Positions 47,094-56,000 of a DNA stretch of 64,000 bases are shown here, piece after piece. Source of the DNA: Gallionellaceae bacterium (GTDB taxonomy: Bacteria > Pseudomonadota > Gammaproteobacteria > Burkholderiales > Thiobacillaceae); contig JAQTLN010000014.1 of the NCBI GenBank assembly GCA_028714875.1, positions 1 through 64,000 on the forward strand. The letters run 5' to 3'. The notes under the pieces were generated by a model. The model was given only the letters and a program-made list of their open reading frames with translations. It was not told where the DNA came from and made no database searches. How positions within the stretch are numbered: the first letter of the stretch is position 1; the number at the start of each line of letters is the position of its first letter. Both the position numbers and the translations under genes were made by a program.

Positions 47094-47152
47094 TGTGGCG
47101 CCGGCTTCCAGCCGGCGTCTTTGAAAATAGCCGACTGGAAGCCGGCGCTACA
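47094..47152. repeat. Short palindromic repeat (GCCGGCTTCCAGCCGGC family)
   Basis: TGTGGCGCCGGCTTCCAGCC and GACTGGAAGCCGGCGCTACA face each other across a short spacer, between the flavoprotein and the haemoglobin gene. Confidence 0.75.
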
Positions 47153-47181
47153 GCCCGCGCTGAATACCCAACTATCCAACC

Positions 47182-47577
47182 ATGACCCCACAAACCCATT
47201 ACGAACGCCTCGGCGGCGAAACCAAGGTACAGCAACTGGTGGACCGCTTTTACGACCACATGGACGAGCTGCCGGAAACCTATGGCATCCGCAAGTTGCA
47301 CGCGGAAGACCTGTCCGGCTCGCGTCAAAAACTGTTCGATTTCCTGACCGGCTGGCTCGGCGGGCCGCAGTTGTATGTCGAAAAACATGGTCATCCCATG
47401 CTGCGCCAGCGCCATATTCACTTCCCCATCGGCGACTCGGAGCGCGACCAGTGGATGCACTGCATGCAATTGGCGCTGGACGAGGTGGTGGCGGACGCGA
47501 GCCTGCGCGCCGAGTTGTACCAAGCCTTCATGAAAGTGGCCCAGCACATGCGCAACCAGGCCGGACATCCCCACTAA
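47182..47577 (+). CDS. Group II truncated haemoglobin
   Basis: A 131-residue 2-on-2 globin of the trHbO type. Recognisable positions are B10 Tyr24 (FYDHM), the EF region WLGGPQLYVEKHGHPML, proximal His78 in RQRHIHFPI and Trp G8 in RDQWMHCM. Such proteins bind O2, NO or sulfide and may protect redox enzymes or reduce small nitrogen oxides. It lies between the SQR-like flavoprotein and DUF302 genes on the same strand, with no good ribosome-binding site visible before the ATG. Confidence 0.93.
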   Translation: MTPQTHYERLGGETKVQQLVDRFYDHMDELPETYGIRKLHAEDLSGSRQKLFDFLTGWLGGPQLYVEKHGHPMLRQRHIHFPIGDSERDQWMHCMQLALDEVVADASLRAELYQAFMKVAQHMRNQAGHPH

Positions 47578-47655
47578 GGAAACCTATCGTCATCCAATCA
47601 ACCGGGGAGCCTGGCATCATGGCGCCCTCATTCATCCATCAAGAGAGGTAGCAAC

Positions 47656-48045
47656 ATGTACGCACATACCGTGGAACTTGCCCTACCCATCGACCAGGCC
47701 ATCGAAAAACTCAAGGCCACGCTGGCCGAGGCGAAGATGGGCGTGATCTCCGACGTCGATGTTCAGGCCATCATGAAAGCCAAGATCAACCATGACATCC
47801 CGCCCTACCGCCTACTTGGCGTGTGCGCGCCCGGCATCGCCAAGCGCGTGCTGGAAGCCGACCGTGATGCCGGCGCGCTGCTGCCTTGCGGCTGCTGTGC
47901 CTACGAAATCGCGCCGGGAGTCACCCGTATCGCCTTGCAAGACCCCGGCGTGGTGGCCGCCAGCGCCGGGCATCCGGACATCAGCGCGGCGATGGCGGAA
48001 GCCCAGACCCATCTGAGCGGCGTACTCGCTAAACTGCGCGCCTGA
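47656..48045 (+). CDS. DUF302 protein with a CxCC motif
   Basis: A 129-residue single-domain DUF302 protein: YAHTVELALPIDQAIEKLKA, a DVQAIMKAKI segment and PPYRLLGVCAPGIAKRVLEA. DUF302 domains are linked to sulfur or metal redox contexts; their activity is unsettled. The sequence LLPCGCCAYE (about 75-84) carries three cysteines where relatives usually have one, a possible metal or persulfide site. GAGAGG precedes the ATG. No signal peptide, so cytoplasmic. Confidence 0.88.
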   Translation: MYAHTVELALPIDQAIEKLKATLAEAKMGVISDVDVQAIMKAKINHDIPPYRLLGVCAPGIAKRVLEADRDAGALLPCGCCAYEIAPGVTRIALQDPGVVAASAGHPDISAAMAEAQTHLSGVLAKLRA

Positions 48046-48068
48046 AACCCTTTCTGAAGGAGACGTTC

Positions 48069-48647
48069 ATGCGCACTTTTCTGATTGCCCTTGCCCTCGG
48101 CCTGTTCGCCGTCAACGCCCAGGCGGTGGACCCCGCCAGCCTGCCCAAAATCAAAATCAGCAAGCTGGGCCTCTACCTGGAAGCCAAGGACGTGCCGGCC
48201 TTCCTGAAAGCCCACGCACCCAAGGTGCTGTTCGTGGATGTGCGCACCATCGAGGAAGTGCTGTTCGTCGGTTCGCCCGACGGCCTTGACGGCCAGGCTA
48301 CGTTCGGCATCATGCATTACGACAAGTGGGACAAGGAAAAGAACACCTTCCCGCGCAATCCCAACCCCGACTTCCTCTCGCAGTTCGAACTGTTCGCGCT
48401 GGACAAGGGCATCGACAAAACCGATCCCATCGTCCTCATCTGCCGCTCCGGTGACCGCAGCGCGCTGTCCGCCGACCTGCTGGCGCGTTATGGCTACAGC
48501 AACGTCTGGTCGGTGGTGGACGGTTTCGAGGGCGACATGGCGAAAGACGGCCCGAACCAGGGCAAGCGCGCCGTGAATGGCTGGAAGAACGCCGGCCTGC
48601 CATGGAGCTACAAGGTCGACCAGAACAAGATCACGATGGGTAAATAA
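48069..48647 (+). CDS. Periplasmic rhodanese-like sulfurtransferase
   Basis: A 192-residue protein with a signal peptide (about 1-19, NAQA) and one rhodanese domain (about 35-185). The active-site loop is CRSGDRSA, with the catalytic Cys intact and Gly/Asp/Arg following, as in active single-domain rhodaneses. A YDKWDKEKNTFPRNPNPDF insertion lies before the loop. It should handle sulfane sulfur or cyanide in the periplasm. AAGGAGA precedes the ATG; the gap to the DUF302 gene is 23 bp, consistent with one transcript. Confidence 0.92.
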   Translation: MRTFLIALALGLFAVNAQAVDPASLPKIKISKLGLYLEAKDVPAFLKAHAPKVLFVDVRTIEEVLFVGSPDGLDGQATFGIMHYDKWDKEKNTFPRNPNPDFLSQFELFALDKGIDKTDPIVLICRSGDRSALSADLLARYGYSNVWSVVDGFEGDMAKDGPNQGKRAVNGWKNAGLPWSYKVDQNKITMGK

Positions 48648-48665
48648 CCTTCACAGGAAGACATC

Positions 48666-49244
48666 ATGAAACACGCACTGAAAATCACGCTCCTCGCTTC
48701 ACTTTTTGTCGGCTGTGCCGGCGCGGCCAATGCCGACGACCAGACAACCCTGAACGACGCGGCGCGACAGACCGCCGGCGGCTTGCTCAAGACCCTGGGC
48801 GGCGAACTGAAAGCCGCCCTGGCCAGCGGCGGAGCCGTCGAGGCGATCAGCGTATGCAAGGAAAAAGCGCCCCGGATCGCCGCCGAAGCCGCGCGGAAAA
48901 CCGGCTTTGCGATCAAGCGGGTGAGCCCGAAGAACCGCAATCCCAAGGGGGTGCCCGATGCCTGGGAAAGCGCGGCTCTGGCCAGCCTTGAAGCACGCCT
49001 GGCCGCGGGGGAAAAGCCGGAAACCCTGGACATGTCGGCCGTGGTCGATACGCCCGAGGGCAAGGTTTTCCGCTACGCCAAGGCACTGCCGACTCAACCA
49101 CTGTGCCTGAGCTGCCACGGCACCCCGGACCAGCTCTCCCCCGAGGTGAAAGCCAAACTTTCCACCGAGTACCCCGACGACAAGGCCGTGGGCTACAGCG
49201 TCGGCATGATTCGCGGCGTGCTTTCGATCAAAAAGGCAATGTAG
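48666..49244 (+). CDS. Exported haem-c DUF3365 (Tll0287-like) protein
   Basis: A 192-residue exported protein with a signal peptide (about 1-23) and a DUF3365 domain with a c-type haem site CLSCH (about 149-153) and the paired SVCKEKAP cysteine. The final segment YSVGMIRGVLSIKKAM parallels [16 protein letters not shown] in the sensor domain of the GGDEF-EAL protein at 21367-23568, so the two share this fold. Likely a periplasmic redox or gas-binding haem protein serving the sulfur-related set. AGGAAG precedes the ATG, 18 bp after the rhodanese stop. Confidence 0.9.
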   Translation: MKHALKITLLASLFVGCAGAANADDQTTLNDAARQTAGGLLKTLGGELKAALASGGAVEAISVCKEKAPRIAAEAARKTGFAIKRVSPKNRNPKGVPDAWESAALASLEARLAAGEKPETLDMSAVVDTPEGKVFRYAKALPTQPLCLSCHGTPDQLSPEVKAKLSTEYPDDKAVGYSVGMIRGVLSIKKAM

Positions 49245-49254
49245 TTGCCCCTGT

Positions 49255-49284
49255 GGGTTGGGCACGCTTCGCTTTGCCCAACCT
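49255..49284. terminator. Hairpin after the DUF3365 gene
   Basis: GGGTTGGGCA and TGCCCAACCT pair around a GC-rich loop 11 bp after the stop codon. It is either a terminator or a REP-type repeat; no T-run follows. Confidence 0.5.
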
Positions 49285-49306
49285 GCCCTCCCTACCCTGA
49301 CTCCCC

Positions 49307-50263
49307 ATGACCACACCCGCCCGTCTGCAACACTTTCCCGTCTCCTGGTTCGCCATGATCATGGGCCTGGGCGGCCTCACGGTCGCCTGGCTGCGCGCCG
49401 AGGAAATCCTTTCTCTGCCGCTTTCCGTCAGCCCCTGGCTGCTGCTGTTGAGCACGGGCCTGTTCGCCCTGTTGGCGGTGCTTTACACCGTCAAGGTCGT
49501 GCGACACCGCGCGGAGGCGGCGGCGGAATGGGCGCATCCGGTCAAGATAAACTTCGTGCCGACGGTGAGCATCGCGCTGATTCTGCTGTCCATCGCCTGG
49601 TTGCCGCTCAGCGCGCCCTATTCCAAGCTGCTCTGGCTGAGCGGAACGGCCTTGCATCTGGTGCTCACGCTGCACGTCATCACGCAATGGATGCACCACA
49701 GCAAGTTCGAGATCACCCACCTCAACCCGGCCTGGTTCATTCCCGTGGTGGGCAACATCCTGGTGCCCATTGCCGGCGTGGAACACGCGCCACTCGAAGT
49801 TTCCTGGTTCTTCTTCAGCATCGGCCTCACTTTCTGGCCGGTATTGCTGACGATCATCTTCAATCGCGTGATCTTCCACGGCAGCCTGCCGGAACGCCTG
49901 ATGCCGACGCTGTTCATCCTGATCGCGCCGCCCGCCGTGGGATTCCTGTCCTATGTAAAACTGACCGGCGAAGTCGATGCCTTCGCCCGCATCCTGTATT
50001 ACGCCGCGCTGTTCTTCACCATCCTGCTGATCGCCCAATTGCGCTGGTTCACCCGACTCAAGTTCTTCCTCTCCTGGTGGGCCTATTCCTTCCCGCTGGC
50101 GGCCATCACCATCGCCACCCTGACCATGTTCAAGCACACCGGCGACCCGATGTTCCTGCGCCTGTCCGGCATCCTCCTGGCCATCGCCACCGTGGTCATC
50201 GCGGCCCTGCTCATCCGCACCGGCATCGCCGTGGCGCGTCGCGAGGTGTGCGTGGCGGAGTGA
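49307..50263 (+). CDS. TDT/SLAC1 family transporter (TehA/Ssu1 type)
   Basis: A 318-residue membrane protein with ten predicted helices, opening LQHFPVSWFAMIMGLGGLTV, the usual TDT start. The family includes TehA, C4-dicarboxylate carriers, SLAC1 anion channels and the sulfite exporter Ssu1. Next to rhodanese, SQR-like and DUF302 genes, export of sulfite or another small anion is a reasonable guess, not demonstrated. It starts at the ATG at 49307 after a weak ribosome-binding site; the overlapping long frame from 49258 is an artefact. Confidence 0.88.
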   Translation: MTTPARLQHFPVSWFAMIMGLGGLTVAWLRAEEILSLPLSVSPWLLLLSTGLFALLAVLYTVKVVRHRAEAAAEWAHPVKINFVPTVSIALILLSIAWLPLSAPYSKLLWLSGTALHLVLTLHVITQWMHHSKFEITHLNPAWFIPVVGNILVPIAGVEHAPLEVSWFFFSIGLTFWPVLLTIIFNRVIFHGSLPERLMPTLFILIAPPAVGFLSYVKLTGEVDAFARILYYAALFFTILLIAQLRWFTRLKFFLSWWAYSFPLAAITIATLTMFKHTGDPMFLRLSGILLAIATVVIAALLIRTGIAVARREVCVAE

Positions 50264-50295
50264 GTAGGCCACCGCGACAAATCATGGGAGGCATC

Positions 50296-50727
50296 GTGAA
50301 AGTTCTCACCTATCGAATCGCCGCAACCCTGCTCACCCTGGCCCTGGCGAGCGGGTTAGCTCAAGCGGAAATCTACAAGTGCCGTCAGGGAGAGCGCATC
50401 GCGTACCAGTCGCAGCCCTGCCCCGCCGGCAGCCAGCCGCTGACAGCGCCCGAGCCACTTCCCGCGCCCAGCGCCTATGCGGTCGAGGAAGCGCGCGGCC
50501 GCGCGAAGAACGACATCGCCGAAGCCGAGGCGCTGCGAAAACGTGAGGAAAAATCGGCCGCGACGCGAGAAAAAGCACGCGCCGCCGCCGGCAAACAGGA
50601 AAGCGACTGCGCCCATCTACTGGATAAGATCAACCAGGCGGAAGCGAAAACGGACCTGAGCAAGACGCGGAAAAAAACCCTGAAAAGCGACCAGCGCAAA
50701 TACCGCAAGGAATGCGGGCCGCTTTGA
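50296..50727 (+). CDS. Exported DUF4124-type protein with coiled-coil tail
   Basis: A 143-residue protein with a signal peptide (about 1-23) and a DUF4124 domain (EIYKCRQGERIAYQSQPCP, about 24-45), a small two-cysteine fold. After it comes a long Glu/Lys/Ala-rich coiled coil (about 60-105) and a Cys-containing C-terminus. Role unknown. GGGAGG at 50287-50292 fits the GTG at 50296 better than the in-frame ATG at 50284, so I place the start at the GTG. Last gene of the plus-strand set, just before the inverted-repeat element. Confidence 0.8.
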   Translation: MKVLTYRIAATLLTLALASGLAQAEIYKCRQGERIAYQSQPCPAGSQPLTAPEPLPAPSAYAVEEARGRAKNDIAEAEALRKREEKSAATREKARAAAGKQESDCAHLLDKINQAEAKTDLSKTRKKTLKSDQRKYRKECGPL

Positions 50728-50729
50728 AC

Positions 50730-50898
50730 CTAGTAGTCAGTCACCATGAATCGAATGGATGGCCCGTAGGATGTGGTGAGCGTAGCGAACCGCATCGATC
50801 TCGTTCGCATTGCATGGTGCGGTTCGCTACGCTCACCACACCCTACGTCAGAGTGGGGTGCGCTTATGTCCCTGTGTTTCAACGTGACTGACTACTAG
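50730..50898. mobile_element. MITE-like element with 15-bp inverted ends and inner hairpin
   Basis: CTAGTAGTCAGTCAC (50730-50744) and GTGACTGACTACTAG (50884-50898) are perfect inverted ends. Inside, two arms of about 31 bp (50765-50795 and 50814-50848; TGTGGTGAGCGTAGCGAACC in one arm) form a near-perfect hairpin. There is no coding capacity. It sits exactly between two convergent genes. Confidence 0.75.
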
Positions 50899-50928
50899 AA
50901 ACCTAAGTTGAAGCGGCCAGCCTGGTCA

Positions 50929-51294
50929 CTATCGTTTCTTCCCACAAGGGAAACTGTCACTCAGCATCCGGTGCAGCGCCTCCCCGGACTCCTGCTTGAG
51001 CGCATCGGGATGCGCCTTCATCCAGGCCACCAGCGTGGTGGGAATGCGCTCCTTGTCACCCGCGCCCAGACAGAACTTCGCGCCCCCCTTGCCTTCGCGT
51101 TTGCCGTCCCAGGCGGTGGCATCGAGAAAACCATTGAGATAGTTGTGGCACATTACCGAAAGCGCCTGGACCCGCTCCGCGCCCTGGCACATTTTCAGAA
51201 TGGCATCACCGGTGCGGCCGGGCGCCGTGCCGGCGGCCGCGAGGAGTGGCAGGCAGGCCAGGCCGAACAAAAAGATCGTTTCGCGAAGTCGCAT
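50929..51294 (-). CDS. Rap1a/Tai-like exported protein
   Basis: A 121-residue protein with a signal peptide (about 1-21) and a domain of the Rap1a/Tai type: four cysteines (KMCQG, VMCHNYLNGFLDA, KFCLGAG, SFPC) and a VAWMKAHPDALKQ helix. Rap1a-type proteins were defined as immunity partners of type VI effectors, but many family members stand alone with unknown roles. No effector gene is adjacent. AGGA precedes the ATG at 51294. Confidence 0.8.
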   Translation of the reverse strand: MRLRETIFLFGLACLPLLAAAGTAPGRTGDAILKMCQGAERVQALSVMCHNYLNGFLDATAWDGKREGKGGAKFCLGAGDKERIPTTLVAWMKAHPDALKQESGEALHRMLSDSFPCGKKR

Positions 51295-51505
51295 TTCCTA
51301 TCCCCATGACAATTCGGGGGCATTTTCTCGGCAATGACGCGAGTGGGCAAACGCTACAAAGTCAGGGGACATACCGAATCCGCGGCTAAAAATGGCCCCC
51401 CAAGGACAGCATCGGGTTCAGGTTCGGATTCGTAACCTCGGAATACCTTGTTGCACTGGCTGGGTAGGTGGTGGACCGTTTCCGGCCAGGAAGAGCAGTT
51501 CAGGG

Positions 51506-51688
51506 CTATGCGGCGCGCGGCGCGGCGTAGTCGTCGATCAGGGCATCCGGCGGCGACCGCCGCGCGGGCGTTGCCGGTGTATCGCTTTGCTCGGGCGCCT
51601 CGCGCTTGCGGCGTTTTTCCTTGAGGCGGTCCTGCCAGTGTTCCAGCGGCGCCTCCGAGTGGTCGCCGATGCGGACATCGATGCTCAT
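51506..51688 (-). CDS. Small hydrophilic hypothetical protein
   Basis: A 60-residue frame starting MSIDVRIGDHSEAPLEHWQD, followed by a Lys/Arg-rich helix (RLKEKRRKREAPEQ) and a Pro/Ala-rich tail. The frame extends upstream to 51778, but the added part looks non-coding. No family recognised and no ribosome-binding site; a real gene is possible. The flanking gaps (51295-51505 and 51779-51935) show nothing else. Confidence 0.35.
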   Translation of the reverse strand: MSIDVRIGDHSEAPLEHWQDRLKEKRRKREAPEQSDTPATPARRSPPDALIDDYAAPRAA

Positions 51689-51935
51689 CGGGTCCACATC
51701 AGCCACGGTATCGCGGGCGCATTCACGGCGTTGCGGCCAGGTTGGGCTTCGCTGTCGGATGGAGTTGCACGGATTCATGACCAGTTTCCCGAAATCAGTT
51801 TGTTGTCATGGCCCGAATAGTTCGCGCGGACGGCCACGGGGTCAACCACCCGGCCAGTCGATAATCCTAGAAACGGCGGTTGAACCGAGGCGCTAACGCC
51901 AGCATCCATGCGGCCTCGCAAGGGCTAAGCAGCGG

Positions 51936-53087
51936 TCAACCGAGGTTTCCAGGGAAATATTTCAGTAGTGTTTCGCCACGCAGCAAAGCCGCGCCTCTGC
52001 CGCGCATACCCAGTTTGCGCGTGATCTGGGGTTCCTCGCCGAGAACCTTGCTCAGGCGCAGGCCATAGAAACCGCCGATATCCAGCCAGTCGCGCTTGCT
52101 GATGGCGGCGCAGCAGCCCCAGGTGGGGCCGACATGCAGGGTCAGGCCGTCGCGTTCCAGCTTCTGGTAGTTCGCATCCGACGCGCCGTCCATACGGGCG
52201 CGGGCGCCGGTTGTGGCGTCCAGACGGGTGGGTTGGAAACCGATGTAGCCGTACTCGGGAAAAACCGCGAGATGGCGTTCCAGGGTCAGATCGAAGCCGC
52301 GCGGCAATTCGACGATGTTGTCGTCGATTTCGATGAGGGTGTTGCCATGGGCGGCATCAAACAAGGTTCGGTAGTAGTCGATGGAGTCGTTGCGGGCATT
52401 CCAGAACACCCGTTCGATGCCGTGCTTTTCCAGTACCTGAGCGGTGTGATCAGTGCTGGCGTTGACACCGACGAGGATTTCGTAGTCCTCGCTGCCCGCC
52501 TTGGCGCGGATTTCCGCGAGACAGCGGTCGAGCAGGTCGGCGCGGTTCCAGGTGAGCAACACGAAACTGAAACGGCGCTTCGCCTGGTAGCCCTCGGCGC
52601 GCGCGCGGCCGAGCATGAGGTGGCGGCGCCAGGGTTCGAAAAACGCGGCCGGCAGCAGCGCATGCACGCTGAGCGCATGGCTCCAGAGGCCGAAATAGGT
52701 GAAGAACTCCAGGATCAGTCGTTGCGCTTCCGGCGCTTGCGGATGTTCGCCATAGAGTTCGACCACGAGTTGCACCCAGTGCGTCGCGTCCACTAGCGCC
52801 TCGCTGTTGATCGCCTTGTAGAGCACTTCGAACACCCGGCTCAACGCCGGCAATCGACTTTCGCACGCGGCAAACGCCTTGAGGGTGAGCGCGCCCAGTT
52901 CGGCGTCACGTCTGGCATAGGCTTGCAGGGCAATGCCCAGTTGCAGCGCGCCCTCTGGGTCGTCCGCCAGGCCGAACCGCGTGGCCAGGGCCTCGAAACG
53001 CGCCATGCCCTCACTCATGAAGTCGCTGACGGCCTGGGCATCCGGAAGCAGGTCGGGGATGGGGTCGAAGGGGCGCATGGCGTTCAT
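51936..53087 (-). CDS. Family 2 glycosyltransferase with helical N-terminal domain
   Basis: A 383-residue protein. Residues about 1-165 are helical without a clear family. About 170-380 form a GT-A/GT2 fold opening FSFVLLTWNRADLLDRCLAE, with NASTDHT and a metal-binding acidic motif in LIEIDDNIVELP. Its acceptor is unknown; it closes a glycosylation cluster that could decorate flagellin or surface polysaccharide. The start at 53087 overlaps the stop of the 1591-residue protein by four bases, so the two are coupled. Confidence 0.82.
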   Translation of the reverse strand: MNAMRPFDPIPDLLPDAQAVSDFMSEGMARFEALATRFGLADDPEGALQLGIALQAYARRDAELGALTLKAFAACESRLPALSRVFEVLYKAINSEALVDATHWVQLVVELYGEHPQAPEAQRLILEFFTYFGLWSHALSVHALLPAAFFEPWRRHLMLGRARAEGYQAKRRFSFVLLTWNRADLLDRCLAEIRAKAGSEDYEILVGVNASTDHTAQVLEKHGIERVFWNARNDSIDYYRTLFDAAHGNTLIEIDDNIVELPRGFDLTLERHLAVFPEYGYIGFQPTRLDATTGARARMDGASDANYQKLERDGLTLHVGPTWGCCAAISKRDWLDIGGFYGLRLSKVLGEEPQITRKLGMRGRGAALLRGETLLKYFPGNLG

Positions 53088-56000
53088 GGCCGCCACGCCT
53101 TCAGCCAGACATCGAGATGGTCTTCCAGCAGCCAGTTGGCGTGGATGTACTCGCGCAGGGTATCGCCGCGCCGCGCCAGTTCGTCGCGGTCGGCCATTGT
53201 GCTTCCCACATGGCTACGGATCGCTTCCACCCAATTCTTGTAGCGGTTGGGCACACGGGTGACGGGATAATCGCCACGGTAAGGGGTGAGGTCGCTACAC
53301 ACCACCGGATAGCCGAGCACGCCGTATTCGAGCAATCGCAAATGGCTCTTGCCGTGGTTGAACGGCACGTCCTCCAGGGGCGCGACCGCCAGGTCGAGAT
53401 CCAGGCTGGCGAGCTTGGCCGGGTAATCCTCCAGGTTGACGCCTTTGTGAAACTCCGCGACTAGGGGACGGATTTCGTCCGGGCACATGCCGAGGAATAC
53501 CCAATCGACCTCCCTGGCGGTGGCTTTCACCACATCGAAGATCACCGCCAGATCGCCGTCGTGGGTGGCGCTACCGGCCCAGCCCACGCGCGGCCTGGCG
53601 CCATGTCGGCGGGCCGGCTTCAGGTCGCCCCAGCGGGCGCGTTCGATGTAGTTGGGCAGCACCACGATGTCATTGCAGTAACCCTGGTACTGCTCGGCCA
53701 GGTAGTCGGTGGAGACGATGAAGCGGTGGCACAGGGAAATGCCCTTGCGGAAGCGCTTGTGCAGGTCTTTTTGTTCGACGAAAGCCTGTTTGCGGATGCT
53801 CTTGATCGGGATGTTGGTGATCAGGTCGTCGATCTCGTAGACGCGGAACGCCTTGCTGTGGCGGATGTAGCGTTCGATCAGTTCGATCTGGTGCGAGTCC
53901 ACCTGACGTTGCAGCAGGATGGTATCGGGCTCCATGCGGAACAGTTCCGGCGGTGTCAGGTAGTTGCCGGTTTCCCAGCCCATGATGTGGCCGGCGTCGT
54001 TGAGCGCGCGCATCGGCGCGATGACGCGGTATTCGCCGCAGCCGAAGCGGTCGGCCGGATGCGCGAGGATGCGCGAACGCGGCCGCCACTCCGGGTCCCA
54101 GGCCAGGGCCGGGGCGATTTCAATGAGGAAATCGCGTCCGTGCGTCGACAGGTTGCGGTTGAAAGCCGGGTCGAAGGCAATGTCGCGGCGCCAGGCGTCA
54201 TAAAAACGGTTCTGTTCTTCCAGAAAACGCTTCTGCTTGGCCTCCTGCGCGCGCGTTTCCACCCCGCCGGTCTGGCTCACCGAGCCTTCGTGCAGCAGGC
54301 GCGCGTAGGGCGTGAACACGTTGCGGTAGCCCTTGTGGCGCAGCCGCTGGCAGAAATCCACGTCGTTGAACGAGACCTGGAAGCGCTGCTCGTCGAGACC
54401 GCCCAGTTCGAGGTAGCGCTCCCGCTTCACCAGCATGCAGGCGGCGGTGACGGCGGAGAACTCCTGGGTGAGCTTGAGACGGCCGAAATAGCCGTCTACA
54501 TCGGCGGCCTGGCCGATGAAGGGGTGGTCCGCCGGGGTGTCGTTCATGCCCAGGATCACCCCGGCGTGCTGAATTTTTCCATCCGGGTAAAACAGCTTCG
54601 CGCCCACCGCGCCGACATCGGGCTGTTGCGCGAGGCCCAGCATCTCCTCCAGCCATTCCTCGTGCAGCACGGCGGTGTCGTTGTTGAGCAGCACCAGGTA
54701 TTCACCCGTCGCCTCGCGCGCGCCCCGGTTGTTGATGGCGGAGAAATTGAACGGGCCGGAACAATCCAGTACTTTGAGGCGCGGCGAGTTCAACGCCTTG
54801 AGTTCGTCCAGATAGGCTACCGCCTCACGCTCATCGCTGCCGTTGTCGAGCACCAGGATTTCGCAGTTGGCGTAGCCGGTGCCGTCGATCAGCGAGGTGA
54901 GGCAGCGTTTCAGGAAATCGACCTGGTTTTTCGTCGGCACCAGGATGGATACCAGCGGCTCGTCCTCAACCGGGTAACGCACATGCAGGGTGCCGGGCAG
55001 CGGCCCTTCATCTAGGCGCGCGGCGAGTCCGCAACGCGCCAGATGCTGTTCCAGGGCGCGCCGGTGCGCGGCGCCGACTTCTTCGCCGCCGACGTCTTTG
55101 CCACTAAGCCGGCCATGGCCGCCCTCGGCGTGGCGGTGATAGAGCACATCGGCAAGGTGGCCGATGCCGGCGTGATTCACCTTTTCCCAGGCGCGCAGGG
55201 TGAGATCGAAGGCTTCCACGCCTTCCATCGCGGTGTCGTAGCCGTTCAACTCGGTGAACAGATCGCGCCGCAGCAGCAACAGGCCGCCCACGACGAAAGG
55301 CGCCGCGCGCAGCATTTCCAGGTTGAAATCAGTCTTGAAGAACGGCGTGGAATGCGCGTCTTCGCCATCCACCCGGTCTTCGTCGCTGTACAGCACTTGA
55401 AATTCCGGATGCCGCGCGGCCTTGTCGGCAAAAGCGAACAAAGCGTGCGGCGCCAGCTTGTCACCGGCCTCCCACATGCCCACCCAATCGGATTCGGTTT
55501 CCAGCAAGGCGCGATTGGCGACCTCCAGATGCCGCTCCTCCGGCGCCTGTATCCAGGCGATGGCGGCGGTGTCGGCCAGGGCGGGATGCGTGGGGTCGCT
55601 GGAAACGATAGTCAGCTTCCAATCCTGATAGAACTGGTGGCCGAGTGATTTGATGTTGTTGGCCAGGCGATCCTCGCCGCCCGGCGGAACGATCACCGCG
55701 AGGTGATGGACCGGACGACTCGGCAGGGCATCCATACGCTCCGCGATCCACAGCGCATCGCGCTTGAGGTAGGAGTGGCCCAGTTGCCAGAGGTGGTACA
55801 AATCCGCCGCGGTTGCGCCCGCCTCGGCGTCCTTGAGCGGCTTGGCGAGGAACATGATCTGCAAGGCCTTGAGATCCTCGAATTCCTCGTCATCCACGTT
55901 TTTCAGGACGATTTTTTCGGTTTCCACCGTGGTGCTGCCGGGCGGCCGGGTCAGGTCCTGTAGACCAGCCGTCGGCGTGCGGCCGCTTTTCACTACGCGA

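Noticed and set aside
49258-50295. Long plus-strand frame overlapping the TDT transporter
   Set aside because: Its translation is His/Arg/Pro-rich nonsense until the DUF4124-type gene begins; the TDT frame has proper membrane helices.
51306-51505. Remnant of an insertion sequence or REP-associated transposase region (AAAGTCAGGGGACATACC)
   Set aside because: Only a short suggestive string was seen, with no inverted ends or transposase fragment.
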